A stretch of 64,000 nt of DNA from Echria macrotheca (Eukaryota; Ascomycota; Sordariomycetes; Sordariales; Schizotheciaceae), in contig MU839850.1 of the NCBI GenBank assembly GCA_030411725.1, forward strand, positions 62,001 through 126,000. Reading direction: 5' to 3'. Position numbers and translations under genes: made by a program. This document shows positions 1 through 10,199 of this stretch, piece after piece; the stretch's first letter is position 1; each line of letters starts with the position of its first letter. The notes below the pieces were generated by a model. The model saw only the letters and a program-made list of their open reading frames with translations, was not told where the DNA came from and searched no databases.

Positions 1-800
1 GCCCTGAGGGGCCAGCTAAATACAGTTGCCTGGGTCCCTGCGCACCTTCCATCTTCTCTGCGTCCTCCTGCCTGGCCTAACATGTATCAAAGCTTGGAAA
101 CTGCAACATGCACATCTAGCTAGTCTAGTTCGGGTCTATCTATCGAGATATCACCAACATCAATGCTAGTACGGGAATGAAAATACTTATCTCGGGCGAG
201 AGAGTGTTGTTCATTTATCGGTCGATAAAGTCATCGGTCTTATCTGGTCAGGAATTTTTCTTTTGGCCTAGGTAGGTATTGATACTGCCCTGCCGCCGAA
301 CACAAGTGGGATTTGTTTAGATGGGGGATGCAGTTCAGGGGTAGACAGTCTACGCGTATGTTTTTAAGTAGGTACGAGGTTTTGGCTAGGTTTGATCCCC
401 TACTGCTGCTGCTAGTTACCTAGCAAGCTCATAATGGATGGTAGAGCTGGTGTTTCTCTTGAGATCGGATAGCATGTATAGGTATGGCCGTCTGGACGGT
501 AGTAGGTATGGTCGGTGTTGTTCAGTTCTGCAACCGAGACTCGCTGCGTAGGATGAATTTAGTATCTACGTTGCTGACGAGTGTCGAATACATGGCTTTT
601 CGAAATCACCCTACCTATGAAGGAGGGTATTTCAGTATATCTAAACCGTGTCTTAACCGGACGAGAACACTATAGATGCAGACGCAGGTTGACGTTGACT
701 TTGTGGAAATATACCTGTAGGCCTAGTGCTCCGGAGAGTACTGGGTTACGGGACATTTTCCGGGAGGGGGCTTGCTGTTAATTGAAATAACACTTGTCTG

Positions 801-1138
801 CACTGCAATTTCCACGCTGGAGAAGGCCTTGAATCGGTCACGTCGAGTTTGGGCCAATGATATGGAGGTGTCGAGCGGGACCGAGAAGACCATCAAGCAT
901 CTCCACAGTGATCACTGCAATTTCTACTCTTGAGGAGGGTTTGACTTTGGAGTTCTTCTACATGCAGGATGATGGTTTAGGAAGGGAGATGATTGAGTAA
1001 AGAAACTGTAGTTGTTGGGCGGTGTAATTGGCGCGTAGTAGAAGCACTGCGATTTCTACTCTGGAGAAGGGTTTGGCTTTATGAGGAAGGAGCGTGTTCA
1101 GGGTCCATCACTGCAATTTCTACTCCAGCAGAGAGCTT
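801..1138 (+). repeat. Four dispersed copies of a CACTGCAATTTCTACTC-like motif
   Basis: Related copies start at 801, 913, 1045 and 1109. The core reads CACTGCRATTTCYAC, and three copies continue into a GGAGAAGG/GAGGAGGG-like tail followed by a CTT. The starts are 112, 132 and 64 bp apart, so this is not a simple tandem array. The copies differ by a few substitutions. All lie in the same orientation in non-coding sequence. Function is unknown. Confidence 0.75.
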
Positions 1139-3338
1139 AACTTGGACTGGACTGGGGTTTTAGGAGTGTTACGATATGTGGGACGGTGGTTGAGTGAGAG
1201 CGAGATAGTCGGGTTACCAAAGTGGCAGATTGGCGGCAATGCATGGGGATGGGTACGTGACAGTGTGTTATTTTTCTTAAGACCTGATCTTGTTTCGATA
1301 GGTTGGAAGGATGTACAAGTGGAAGATACAAAAGCATGCGTCGGGTGTTGGGATCAAGACGAGGTGGATGTGTCTCAGTGTTATTACCCAGGTTTATTTT
1401 GACCGAGGCCCCTGAGAATCTTCTCTGTGGGATGTGGGTTTGGGTTAAGAGAGTGTAGTGTTTGTTTTGGATGGTTTCATTGTACCTAGTTTCCACATCC
1501 CGAGATCGACTGGAATAAAAAATGACAAGTAAACACAGACTTTGGTGCGGCTTTCGTGTGGTGGTCTTTACTCGCAAGGTTGGTGTTTGGCCATTGACAC
1601 AGGAGAAAAAAGGGAGTGGACCAGGAGATGAGGATGGCTGGAAACCAAGCAGCTTGTTTAACCCGTGTCTGTAATCCCGACGTTATTTTCTCGCGGCATA
1701 GAAAAGAAACGGACCAAAAGGGATATAGCAAGTCAAATTTGTAGGGAGGCACGTCTACAACGTGAGACTGGGTTCGTCCAGACATGTTGGAGAGCAGCCT
1801 CAGGAGTCTTCCGGAAACCGACATCAATGGGAGCGCCCCTTGGATCCTTTGTTTCGGCCCCTGACGATGGCTATCGCTGTTCCCTCCTAGTAGACGCCAT
1901 CGCAGTTAATGTGGATGCTGTAAAGATCCTTGGTCGCTGCTAAAATGGACGAGATTGTCGATTCTGGCCGTCTTTTGGCGCGGCTCGCTTCAGGCAAAAT
2001 CACCCCTTTTTTTCTAGCCGACCATTGTTTGGGTGCCCCTTTTCTGTGTTGCCCTTGTACCTTCCAGACATAGCGGAGCCGCTCCTCCTACCAAGACTGC
2101 TTTACGGCAACGACAAACCAACATGTCTGCTTCGGGGTTCCTTCCAGAGACTCTTGGGGGCGTGGTTCTAGCGGCGGCGATCGAGCATTCCTCTGCTGGT
2201 ATCCTCCGAACATGTCCAGGTGACCATATGTCCGACATCGTGGAGGGGCTGTTATGGAGAAAACCAAAGACCACACCTGCCTGGTTGCCCGGCCCAAGTG
2301 GGCTACAGACCTCCGATACAGTGCAGCCCACGGGGCATCAGCCACGCCGTGATTCATCGACCTCAGCCCCAGTTCGACCGACCGGGTGGTGGGTACCTAG
2401 CCAGCCGACGGCTGAGACCAAGACTCCTCTGTAGAGTCATGAACCGTATGCAATGCCGTATGCAATACGCAACCGCCATAATTGCAATGCGATTATTGAT
2501 CTTGCACACCGAGATCTCGGCGGTCGTCCTCGGCGGACCAGAGACATGACGCTGTCGGTTGTCAGCATCCGATGACATGGCTGCAAATCCCTCGTATCTG
2601 GCGCAGGTCGACAGACATGTCCGAGGTCGCCGAAAAGCTGCATCGCCATGCAAGACTCAGCTGGCTCCGTGGTGTTGATACCTTCTATGACGGGACAATG
2701 ACCAAGCAGGCCAAGACAGGAATACAGCACCGTCGGCCCACTCCAGCGTGGCAGCTCTGACCGAGTCTGCGGGCCCTAAAGATAAGCAGCGAAAAATTGT
2801 GAGACATACATCCGGGGCCAGGACGGCCAGGACGGCGGCTGGAGCGTCAATTGGACCGGGAAAGCGGTGGGCGCTGCAAGACGCAGCCCCGGGCTGGGAT
2901 TGCGGTGGGTTTCTGTGGTGGATGCGGGCGAGCTGTCGAGCGCAGTTTGAATCCTTCCTGCTGGCTGCAGTCATGGCCAAGTCCTGTGGTCCACGTTGTG
3001 AGTTGTCTGCCCAAGAGGCTCTCGCTGTCCCGACGGATTCCCAGAGAATGGCCTGATGAGGCGGCGGGCCAGCCATCCAGCCAGGCCGATTGGCCAACAA
3101 TTCGATGCACAGGAATCCCAGCGCCGAAGCCTGCCTGCTATCTCCCTTGGCGACAGGCGATTCACCTGTGTCTGAGCTGTCAGAATTGACAAGCCGGCAG
3201 TGGCAGGACCTTGACAGCAGCAGCTTGGGACCCAAATACAATTCAAGACACTCGGCGATGTCTTGGCGCAGTTGAAGAAACAAAGTTCTTCGGCACTTGC
3301 TTCTAGCGAGCGTTAGCGCGTATGGGGGTGCCGCCAAC

Positions 3339-3355
3339 CTTGATCACTGATCAAG
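3339..3355. repeat. 17-bp palindrome CTTGATCA-C-TGATCAAG
   Basis: Two perfect 8-bp arms are separated by one base. The palindrome lies in the gap about 1.4 kb upstream of the oxidase start. It could be a dimeric protein-binding site or chance. Confidence 0.7.
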
Positions 3356-3407
3356 CAGGACTGCTGAGAGCTCCAAAATAGGTGCCCCCACAGCCCCGCA
3401 ACCCCTC

Positions 3408-3427
3408 ACCTAGGTACCTTAGGTACC
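3408..3427. repeat. Tandem TACCTAGGTA/TACCTTAGGTA words
   Basis: The sequence ACCTAGGTACCTTAGGTACC combines two partly palindromic words of a family that recurs through the non-coding parts of this window. Other clear copies are at 7633-7675, 31999-32008, 35438-35453 and 40361-40379. Confidence 0.75.
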
Positions 3428-3841
3428 TTTCCCCTCCAGCTCACACTGGACAAAAGCGCAAGCTGGAGTAGACTCAGCCTTTCGGAGATATGTGTGTCAT
3501 CCATTGTCGCTTCGAGTGCCTTTCCCGGCATCAATGGTAGAACCGTCCAAAGCTTGGCCAGCTCCAAAATACTGTGCAGCCCGGTGATAACATTCAGCCT
3601 CCACAAACTCTGTTGCTTGGTTTGATCACACTTTTTGTAACTTGGAGCTCATATTTGCCCCGGATTTCGTCACCGAAAACCACCGTTTCTGCGCCCGCCG
3701 CGGCCCGCGGGCTGAAGATGCCGTCGCCGTCGCGAACAGTCGAGCCCTCCGTTTCTCCACGCGCAAGTGCGTCTGTGAGTGCCCCTGTGAGGCAACGGCA
3801 AACATGGCGGATCATCCGAGGATCCCATCATTGCCCCGAGC

Positions 3842-3859
3842 ATCGATACGATCGATACG
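3842..3859. repeat. Perfect 9-bp tandem ATCGATACG
   Basis: Two exact adjacent copies of ATCGATACG are present. The unit contains the ATCGAT palindrome. This is a local duplication in non-coding DNA. Confidence 0.7.
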
Positions 3860-4770
3860 AAGTCTGTCGATGTGGGCGCGTCCATTGAGTTCTGACATGC
3901 TCAGGCTGTGAAACGTCAGTTCGCTTTCTTTTCTCTGGAAGGAAGTTTTGTCGACGTCCTACTCGATGTCCGGGGAAAAAAACATGCAACCTGAGCCTCA
4001 CCTCAGAAATTTGGAAGCGAGTCCCGCCAACCAGGAACCACTACCCGGAGAAACAATTGCCGGATGTGGAAAGTTTAAGCCTTTTGCCACCGGATCTCGC
4101 CGTGCGCTAGCCCTGCAGCCTCTGCGGCTTGGATGCACACCATAAGTTCGTTCACCCTACCGGGCTCTGACACTCCACACATCGCCAACGGTTTGGCGTA
4201 AACGGCCCCTGAGCCCACGGGCATTGCAGTTTGTCAAGCCCATGCACATGAAGTCAGGACTTGCCACAGCCCCGGACATTCCCCCCTTTTGAAGATGGTG
4301 TTGTTGCTGACACACCAGAGAGACCCAATACCCATCATGTCAGGAACGAGACCGTGGTTGACAAAAGTCACGCCAAGATTAGAAAAGTTGCAATAACAAT
4401 TCCCGTGTTGTTCACGGCCGAGACTCATGTCATCCCAGCTTGTCCTCGCAGACGGGCCATGTCGAGCCCTGTCCGAGAGCACAGGCTGAGCTCGTCCAGC
4501 TGGGATGTCGAAGCAGCACCGTGGAAGTATCTGCTGCGGCTTCGATCCCGGAAGGCTTGCTCTCCGTCCTCCGCCTTCTATCTACACACCAGCCACGGTG
4601 TCCATGGTTATAATGGCCGCAAACTTCCACCTTGGCACTGGCTCATGGTCGATACCTCCGTCACCCGGTTCTCAAGCCTTCCCTTCGTTTTCTGCTTCGA
4701 TTTTTTTGATCTTGGATCTTGCTAGATCCATTTTTACTTCTGTACTTCTGGTCTTGGGTTGGATTTCGCA

Positions 4771-6556
4771 ATGCTTTTGCCAAGGGTCCAGACACTGGGG
4801 CTGCTGTCCCTGGCGTCTCTGACCAGGGCAGCAACAGTTACTTACAACTTCGACGTCACATGGGTATGGGCTGCCCCTGACGGGTTTGGGAGGCCGGTGA
4901 TCGGCATCAACAACCAGTGGCCGTGCCCGACCATCGAGGCGAACGTCGGGGATACCATCGTCGTGAATGTCAACAACAAGCTTGGCAACCAGACGACCGG
5001 TATGCACTGGCACGGCATCAACCAGATCAGCACCGAGGATATGGACGGGCCAGCTGGTGTGGCCCAGTGTCCGGTCCCGCCGGGGTCGTCGATCCAGTAC
5101 CAGTTTGTTGCCGACTCAGCGGGGACGTATTGGTGTAAGTCAAACTTGTGTCGGCGGGTAATACAACAACTACTGACATGGAAACAGATCACTCTCACAA
5201 CCTGGGGCAGTATCCTGATGGTCTGCGAGGACCGTTGATCATCCACGACCCCAACGACCCGAACAAGGGCAAGTACGATGAGGAGGTGGTCATAACCGTG
5301 TCAGATTGGTAAATATGCAAATTTTTGTCTTCTCTGACAAGTCGTGGCTGACGATGACAAGGTACCACGAACAAAGCTTAGATCTCGCCCGCGACATGCT
5401 CGTCCCGACCAACACGCACTTCCAGCCGCCGATCCCCAGCAACATCCTCGTCAACGACGGCCGGGGCGCATACATCGCCGTCGAGCAAGGAAAAAAGTAC
5501 CGCGTCCGGCTGATCAACATGTCGGCCCTCGCCGGACTCATCATCCACTTCCAGGGGCAGTCGATGAACGTCATCATGAACGACGCGTCTGCTATCAACC
5601 AGATCTCGGCCAACCAGCTGAAAGCCGCGGCGGCGCAGCGCTACGATTTCATCATCGAAGCCACGAGCAGCGACACCAACATCCCCTTCCTGATTGCGCT
5701 AGATACCAACCGCGACATCCACAACCCGTCCCTCGACCCGCTCGAGTGGCCGCTCAATTATACGGGCTACCTGGTAGTCGACTCGTCCAAGCCGACCGAT
5801 GCCGAAGATATAGTCTACTTCTTCAACCCAGACGACGACTCGAAATGGACATCCGCCGACGGCACCGCTCCCATCACGAATACCGCGGGGGGCTACGACA
5901 AGCTCGTCGAGCTAGACTTCAACTTCTGCCTCGACGAGAACGGGTACCCGCGCGCGTGCTTCAACAACATCACCTACATCGACCAGCAAGTGCCCACGCT
6001 GTACACGGCCGCAACAACAGGCACCGACAACACGAACCCGATCGTGTACGGGCAGGTCAACCCGCACATCCTCGGAGAAAACGACATCGTCCAGATAGTA
6101 GTCAACAACTTCGACGACGCAGCCCACCCGTTCCACCTGCACGGCCACCAATTCCAAGTCCTCGAGCGCGGCCTCAGCCAGGCCGGCGTGTGGCCGGGGG
6201 ATAGCGCGGCATACTCTTCCGCACCTCCTAGGCGGGACACCGTCGTTGTGAACGGGGGGTCGTTCGCGGTGCTGCGATTCAAGGCGACGAACCCCGGGGT
6301 TTGGTTGTTCCATTGCCATATCGAGTGGCATGTTGAGATGGGACTTACGGCTACGCTGATTGAAGCTCCTAATAAGTTGAGGGGGATGAGTTTCCCCAGT
6401 GATCATATCGCGGCTTGTGAGGCGGGCGGGACGCCGTACAGCGGGAATGCGGCGGGGAATACGGTCAATTTTACGGATACTAGTGGGTATGCGACGGTTC
6501 CGCCGACGGAGTATAATGGGTGTATGTATGTTGCTCCGGAGGCGACGGCGCGGTGA
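4771..6556 (+). CDS. Secreted Fet3/laccase-like multicopper oxidase
   Basis: Exons are 4771-5134, 5188-5308 and 5362-6556; both introns are 53 bp. They restore WYHSH at residues 121-125 and a SDWYHEQ stretch at 160-166. The ATG at 4771 is the first in frame with a hydrophobic signal peptide ending near ALTRA-type residues 16-20. The 559-aa protein has three cupredoxin domains. Copper motifs are HWHG (79-82), WYHSH (121-125), HPFHLHGH (417-424) and HCHIEWH (479-485). Type 1 ligands are H417, C480 and H485, with Leu at axial position 490. The sequence resembles Fet3 ferroxidases and ascomycete pigment oxidases (Abr1-like) more than classical laccases. Unlike Fet3 it ends without a transmembrane helix, which suggests a secreted or wall enzyme. 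Its position in a melanin locus suggests oxidative polymerisation of DHN, but ferroxidase activity is possible. The gene lies 15.1 kb upstream of the PKS on the same strand. Confidence 0.93.
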
Positions 6557-6803
6557 GTTTTTTTGGAAGGGGGCGGTGGGATGGGTTGGGGTGCATGGAT
6601 GTGTGAGATGTGGAGGTGTATGAGATGGGGGTTGAGAAAAGGGGATGGGATGGTAATTCCTCTTGTCATTTTTTCTTTCCTTTGTCTCACTAATTGGCGT
6701 GGTTTACTTGTGGGTTTGCATTATTTGGCGTTTTCTTTTGGTTTGCTTTTTTTTTCTTGGATATGTATTTGGGAATGGGTTTCACACGGGACGCGGAGAG
6801 TCG

Positions 6804-6851
6804 TCATGGAGGCTCATCATGGAGGCTCACTCCAGTCACCATGGAAGCTCA
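6804..6851 (+). repeat. Tandem 13-bp repeat TCATGGAGGCTCA
   Basis: Two exact copies (6804-6816 and 6817-6829) are followed by a degenerate third (6839-6851, ACCATGGAAGCTCA-like). The array lies about 250 bp downstream of the oxidase stop codon and may be in its 3' UTR. Confidence 0.75.
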
Positions 6852-6910
6852 TTCACCATGGGGTCCTGTGTTCCAAACTGCATCTGGCTGGCTGGCGAGG
6901 GTGTTCGATA

Positions 6911-6930
6911 GAGAGAGAGAGAGAGAGAGA
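6911..6930. repeat. (GA)10 microsatellite
   Basis: Ten uninterrupted GA dinucleotides. Similar GA/AG tracts occur at 8288-8305 and 59825-59840. Confidence 0.95.
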
Positions 6931-7632
6931 GCATGAAAGTGTAATTAATTATGGCAGAGCTTGTCTGTATATGGGGATGGGGGAGCAAAGCGAGGAGATC
7001 TTTCTTTTATTGGATTTTGTTTTGGGCTGGGGCTATTTGAGGATTTAGTTGTTTACTGTTTTACTTTTGGGAAGGGGAATGGATGGATGGAAGCGTTTGC
7101 ATATTGTTGTTTGTGTCTCTTATTATTACTATTCGTTTGAAGGCATTTACATTCCCAATGGAGATTTTTGGAAGAAAGGCATTCATTCTCTGGTTTTGGG
7201 GGTTGGGGGAGGTGAGATGGTTGTTCATTCATTACGATTTTGTTGATCCGTGTTTTCCATTCTCTACTTGAAAAAGGGGAGGGGGGCGGTTCCTGGATTT
7301 GAGGAATCGGGGATCGGTATGAATTAGTTCCTCTGCTTTGTTTCTTTTCAGGGGGTCTCGAACGAAAACGGCAAGGCTGCAACGGTTTTCGCTGAGAGAT
7401 ATCCACGGTGTCTCGGGGCGAGAGAGAGAATGAGAGAGGGGGTGTGTGCGAATATGAAGAGAGAAGGCGAACCGAGATTTCTCTTACAAACTATACATAT
7501 GCGGCACGGATCTTGCCGGTATACAGTCAGTAGGTATACAGTAATTTTTCTCTGTAGTTTACACGTTAGCTGGTAGCGTACATAGACCTACTGCAGGCTA
7601 CTTCATAGTTAGAGTACTGTGCATAGCTGTCT

Positions 7633-7675
7633 GGTACCTAGGTAGCTTACGTACTTGGCTAGGTGGGTACCTTAC
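7633..7675. repeat. Cluster of TACCTAGGTA-type words
   Basis: GGTACCTAGGTAGC is followed within 30 bp by GGCTAGGTGGGTACCTTAC. These belong to the same word family as 3408-3427. Confidence 0.65.
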
Positions 7676-7816
7676 ATTTTGTACTCGTAAGCCCTGTGCC
7701 CTCTCCGCGTATTATACAGTCTGTATCTTTGGAACACAGACTACTCAGACGGTTTTGAACAGTGAGAACCTAACTGTATAGCAACGACGGTCGGTGAAAA
7801 AAAAAGTGAATTAGCT

Positions 7817-7842
7817 GTCCAGTCCAGTCCAGTCCAGTCCAG
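7817..7842. repeat. (GTCCA)5 minisatellite
   Basis: Five perfect head-to-tail copies of the pentamer GTCCA followed by G. They lie in non-coding DNA directly after an A-tract. Confidence 0.95.
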
Positions 7843-8287
7843 CAACGGTCCGAAGTGGAATGCTCTCTTCGGCGGGCGAAACGGAGAAGACTGTGGCAAT
7901 TCAGGCACCCTGATGGGAACCCTGACGAGTAGCGGTCGCCAGTGCTGCTGGTCCGCGCCGGACTGACATTACCATCTCAGATTCCTTTGTTTACTTCCGG
8001 GCAACTAACATGAAGTCAAACGGATGAAGCTATTCAGGGCCAACCAAACCATGGCAGCATAATGAATAGATAGATGACTTGGCCCAGCTCTCGCTGAGCC
8101 AGTTTTTACCTCAATACACACACACAAGACTCCCTGCAGAGAGCTTAGTTTCCTACAAAGACGAGTCGGGAATGGAGCTGGAGGTTGATTGGACTCACTG
8201 GTTGGTAAGGTACGTGGCGATGCGGCGCGTCCTCGCCATTTTTTTTCATGTCTCTCGAGTTGCCTCTCGCCAAGGCATGCTAAATCC

Positions 8288-8305
8288 GAGAGAGAGAGAG
8301 AGAGA
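8288..8305. repeat. GA dinucleotide repeat
   Basis: Nine GA units without interruption in non-coding DNA. Confidence 0.95.
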
Positions 8306-8398
8306 ACGAGTATATCTCGACTGCTTCAGTGGGCTCTGTTGCGTTCGTGTCATGTGGATATATTATTTGTCTTAACCCGTAGGAAGCCGAAGGTTTCC

Positions 8399-8413
8399 AC
8401 CCCCTAAGGGGGT
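8399..8413. repeat. Palindrome ACCCCCT-A-AGGGGGT
   Basis: Two perfect 7-bp arms are separated by one base. The C5 and G5 blocks resemble a C4/G4 stress element (CCCCT) facing its complement. CCCCT is the known core of fungal Msn2/4-type sites, but no gene start is nearby. Confidence 0.7.
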
Positions 8414-10161
8414 AGGCGGTCCCTCTTCTATGTAGTTATAGCACATGAGTGCCTTCTATCTAATCCTCGGTGCACATGCGCTCCGAGTACCTATCCATAT
8501 AGCTCCTTCGCAATCCACTCGATTGGCCTCTTCTGCGCCCAGGATGCGATTGTGACAAATGAAAAAAATAAAAGAGCAAAAATGGGGGTCTAAGGGAAGG
8601 TGCCGCCCTGTACTCGGCCCGAGGTGGGCACGTTCTTTCCACCGTTTGAGGGGTGACTCAGGCCGCAACCTCGGCGAGCCAGGAGGGTTCTCATCTCATC
8701 TTTTGCCACCAGGGTCCCCCACCAGCAAACAGGGCAACAAAGGGGAGTCATGTGGATATAGATAGATAGGTAGGGGCCAAGAGAAAGGGGGAGAGAGAGA
8801 GATCCCGAAGAATGCCCAGAGAAAACGGATGGGGACATATTCGAGCGGTTCGTCTTTGGACACCAGGCGGTCCGCATAATCCCAACATTAGATGAAAACC
8901 TCCAGCGGTTTTCGAAATTTACAACCGCGACTAGGTAGGTACATACCTAAGGTGCCTCAGTTCACGGGGCAGCGGCGCGTGCCGGACGGAAGCCAGGCGG
9001 ATAACAGCCCGAGATTGCATTCTAGATTCCGGGATCGGTCCGGCACGGAACCGTTCTGCTCCGTGCCGATGGATGGTTACAGGGGCATTCAAATTGGCTG
9101 TCCAAGCGCCGTAAAACCTCCTTGGTCGGTCGTATCTTTCAGATCTGCTCTGATCTGAGTAGGTATCCACTGTCTCTAGATGGCTCGCGGACGCAATTGA
9201 GGAGGTGACCATTAATGAGGCGAAGGCGAATCCGGAGGAATCATGCGTGCCGACCGAAGTAGGTTACCTTACCTCACCCTGGGTGCCGACGCAGGAATGG
9301 CCTGGGAAAAGGGGTTCTTCTTGTTTTTGTGGATAAAAAGCAAAGAGTATTATTACCTTGGGAGCCTCCAGAGCGCGAGGTTATCCACCTAGCCACATGA
9401 GCCACCACGGCCTGCCCGACGGAGATGTGGCGGACCAGAAGCCGAGTGTGGTGCTGAGGGACTCGGGAGCTCTCTGGAAGACTCCGATTGGGGAGTTTCG
9501 CGTGAAAGGCAGTGGTGGTTGCTGTCTGGTCTGGTGGTCGATGGCAAGTTCTGGACGGAATAGCCCGCGTCGTGTGAGAACGGAAATAGAAATTAAGGTA
9601 CTTTCCATTGTTTTTATCTGCAGATATGTGCTTTGGACAGACATACCTTATCTTGTTACTATTGTGGAATGCTTGACACGTTGGGAATGCGCGGCGAGTG
9701 GCGATAATGGTTCGTTCATATTCGGGGAGGTCTGGGTTTGAGTACTTCTTAAGGGAGCTGGGAGCGAGTGTTGGATGGTGAGGGACTGATGCTAAAGATG
9801 CTTGTTTTGTGGAAGAGAGGATGAGCCATGAGGACTAGCCAAATAGGTACAGGGCCTGCGGTCCGGGTGCCCCTGCTATCCCGAGGGGTTGCTCCTTCCC
9901 AGCCTAACAATGGGGTTTTGTTGTTGCTGTTGTTATCGATGGCCGGTGTTGGTGTGCTTTCTATTATACAGCACTGTGTCTTCGGTGCTGGTAAGGAGAA
10001 ATACGTATCGCGATGTTGCATCAGGGTCATATCTACGGTTTAGTGACCCGGTGTTCTCGCAATGTTGTTTTTGACGTTTCAAGTCTCCAAAGATTTACTC
10101 GGGAGCCGGTAACCATTAGAGAATACAGGACGGATGTTTTTTCCCTCGTTTTCTTTCTCGT

Positions 10162-10199
10162 CTAGGGAGGTACGTAGGCAAGTCCGTATACCTCCCTAG
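10162..10199. repeat. Perfect 11-bp inverted repeat (hairpin)
   Basis: Arms CTAGGGAGGTA (10162-10172) and TACCTCCCTAG (10189-10199) enclose a 16-nt loop. The arms contain the TAGG/CCTA elements that recur in the window. There is no T tract after it and no gene nearby, so a terminator role is unlikely. It could be a small hairpin RNA, a protein-binding palindrome or the relic of a miniature element. Confidence 0.75.

Larger units (their letters stand above)
1..4770. other. Intergenic region left of the multicopper oxidase gene
   Basis: I see no convincing protein gene here. The open frames are short, overlap on both strands and show no recognisable domain. The stretch does contain a dispersed motif (four copies between 801 and 1138), TAGGTA-type words near 269, 370 and 414 and at 3408-3427, a 17-bp palindrome at 3339-3355 and a 9-bp tandem repeat at 3842-3859. 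The last few hundred bases should include the promoter and leader of the oxidase gene. The final 80 bases before the ATG are rich in T and CT, as in many fungal leaders, and I see no clear TATA box. Confidence 0.6.

Noticed and set aside
6551..6800. GTGAGT at the oxidase stop as a splice donor leading to a membrane-anchor exon
   Set aside because: The GTGAGT is a good donor and a CACTAAT word follows near 6690, but no suitable AG lies within normal distance and no convincing Fet3-like anchor follows. The TGA at 6554-6556 is taken as the true end.
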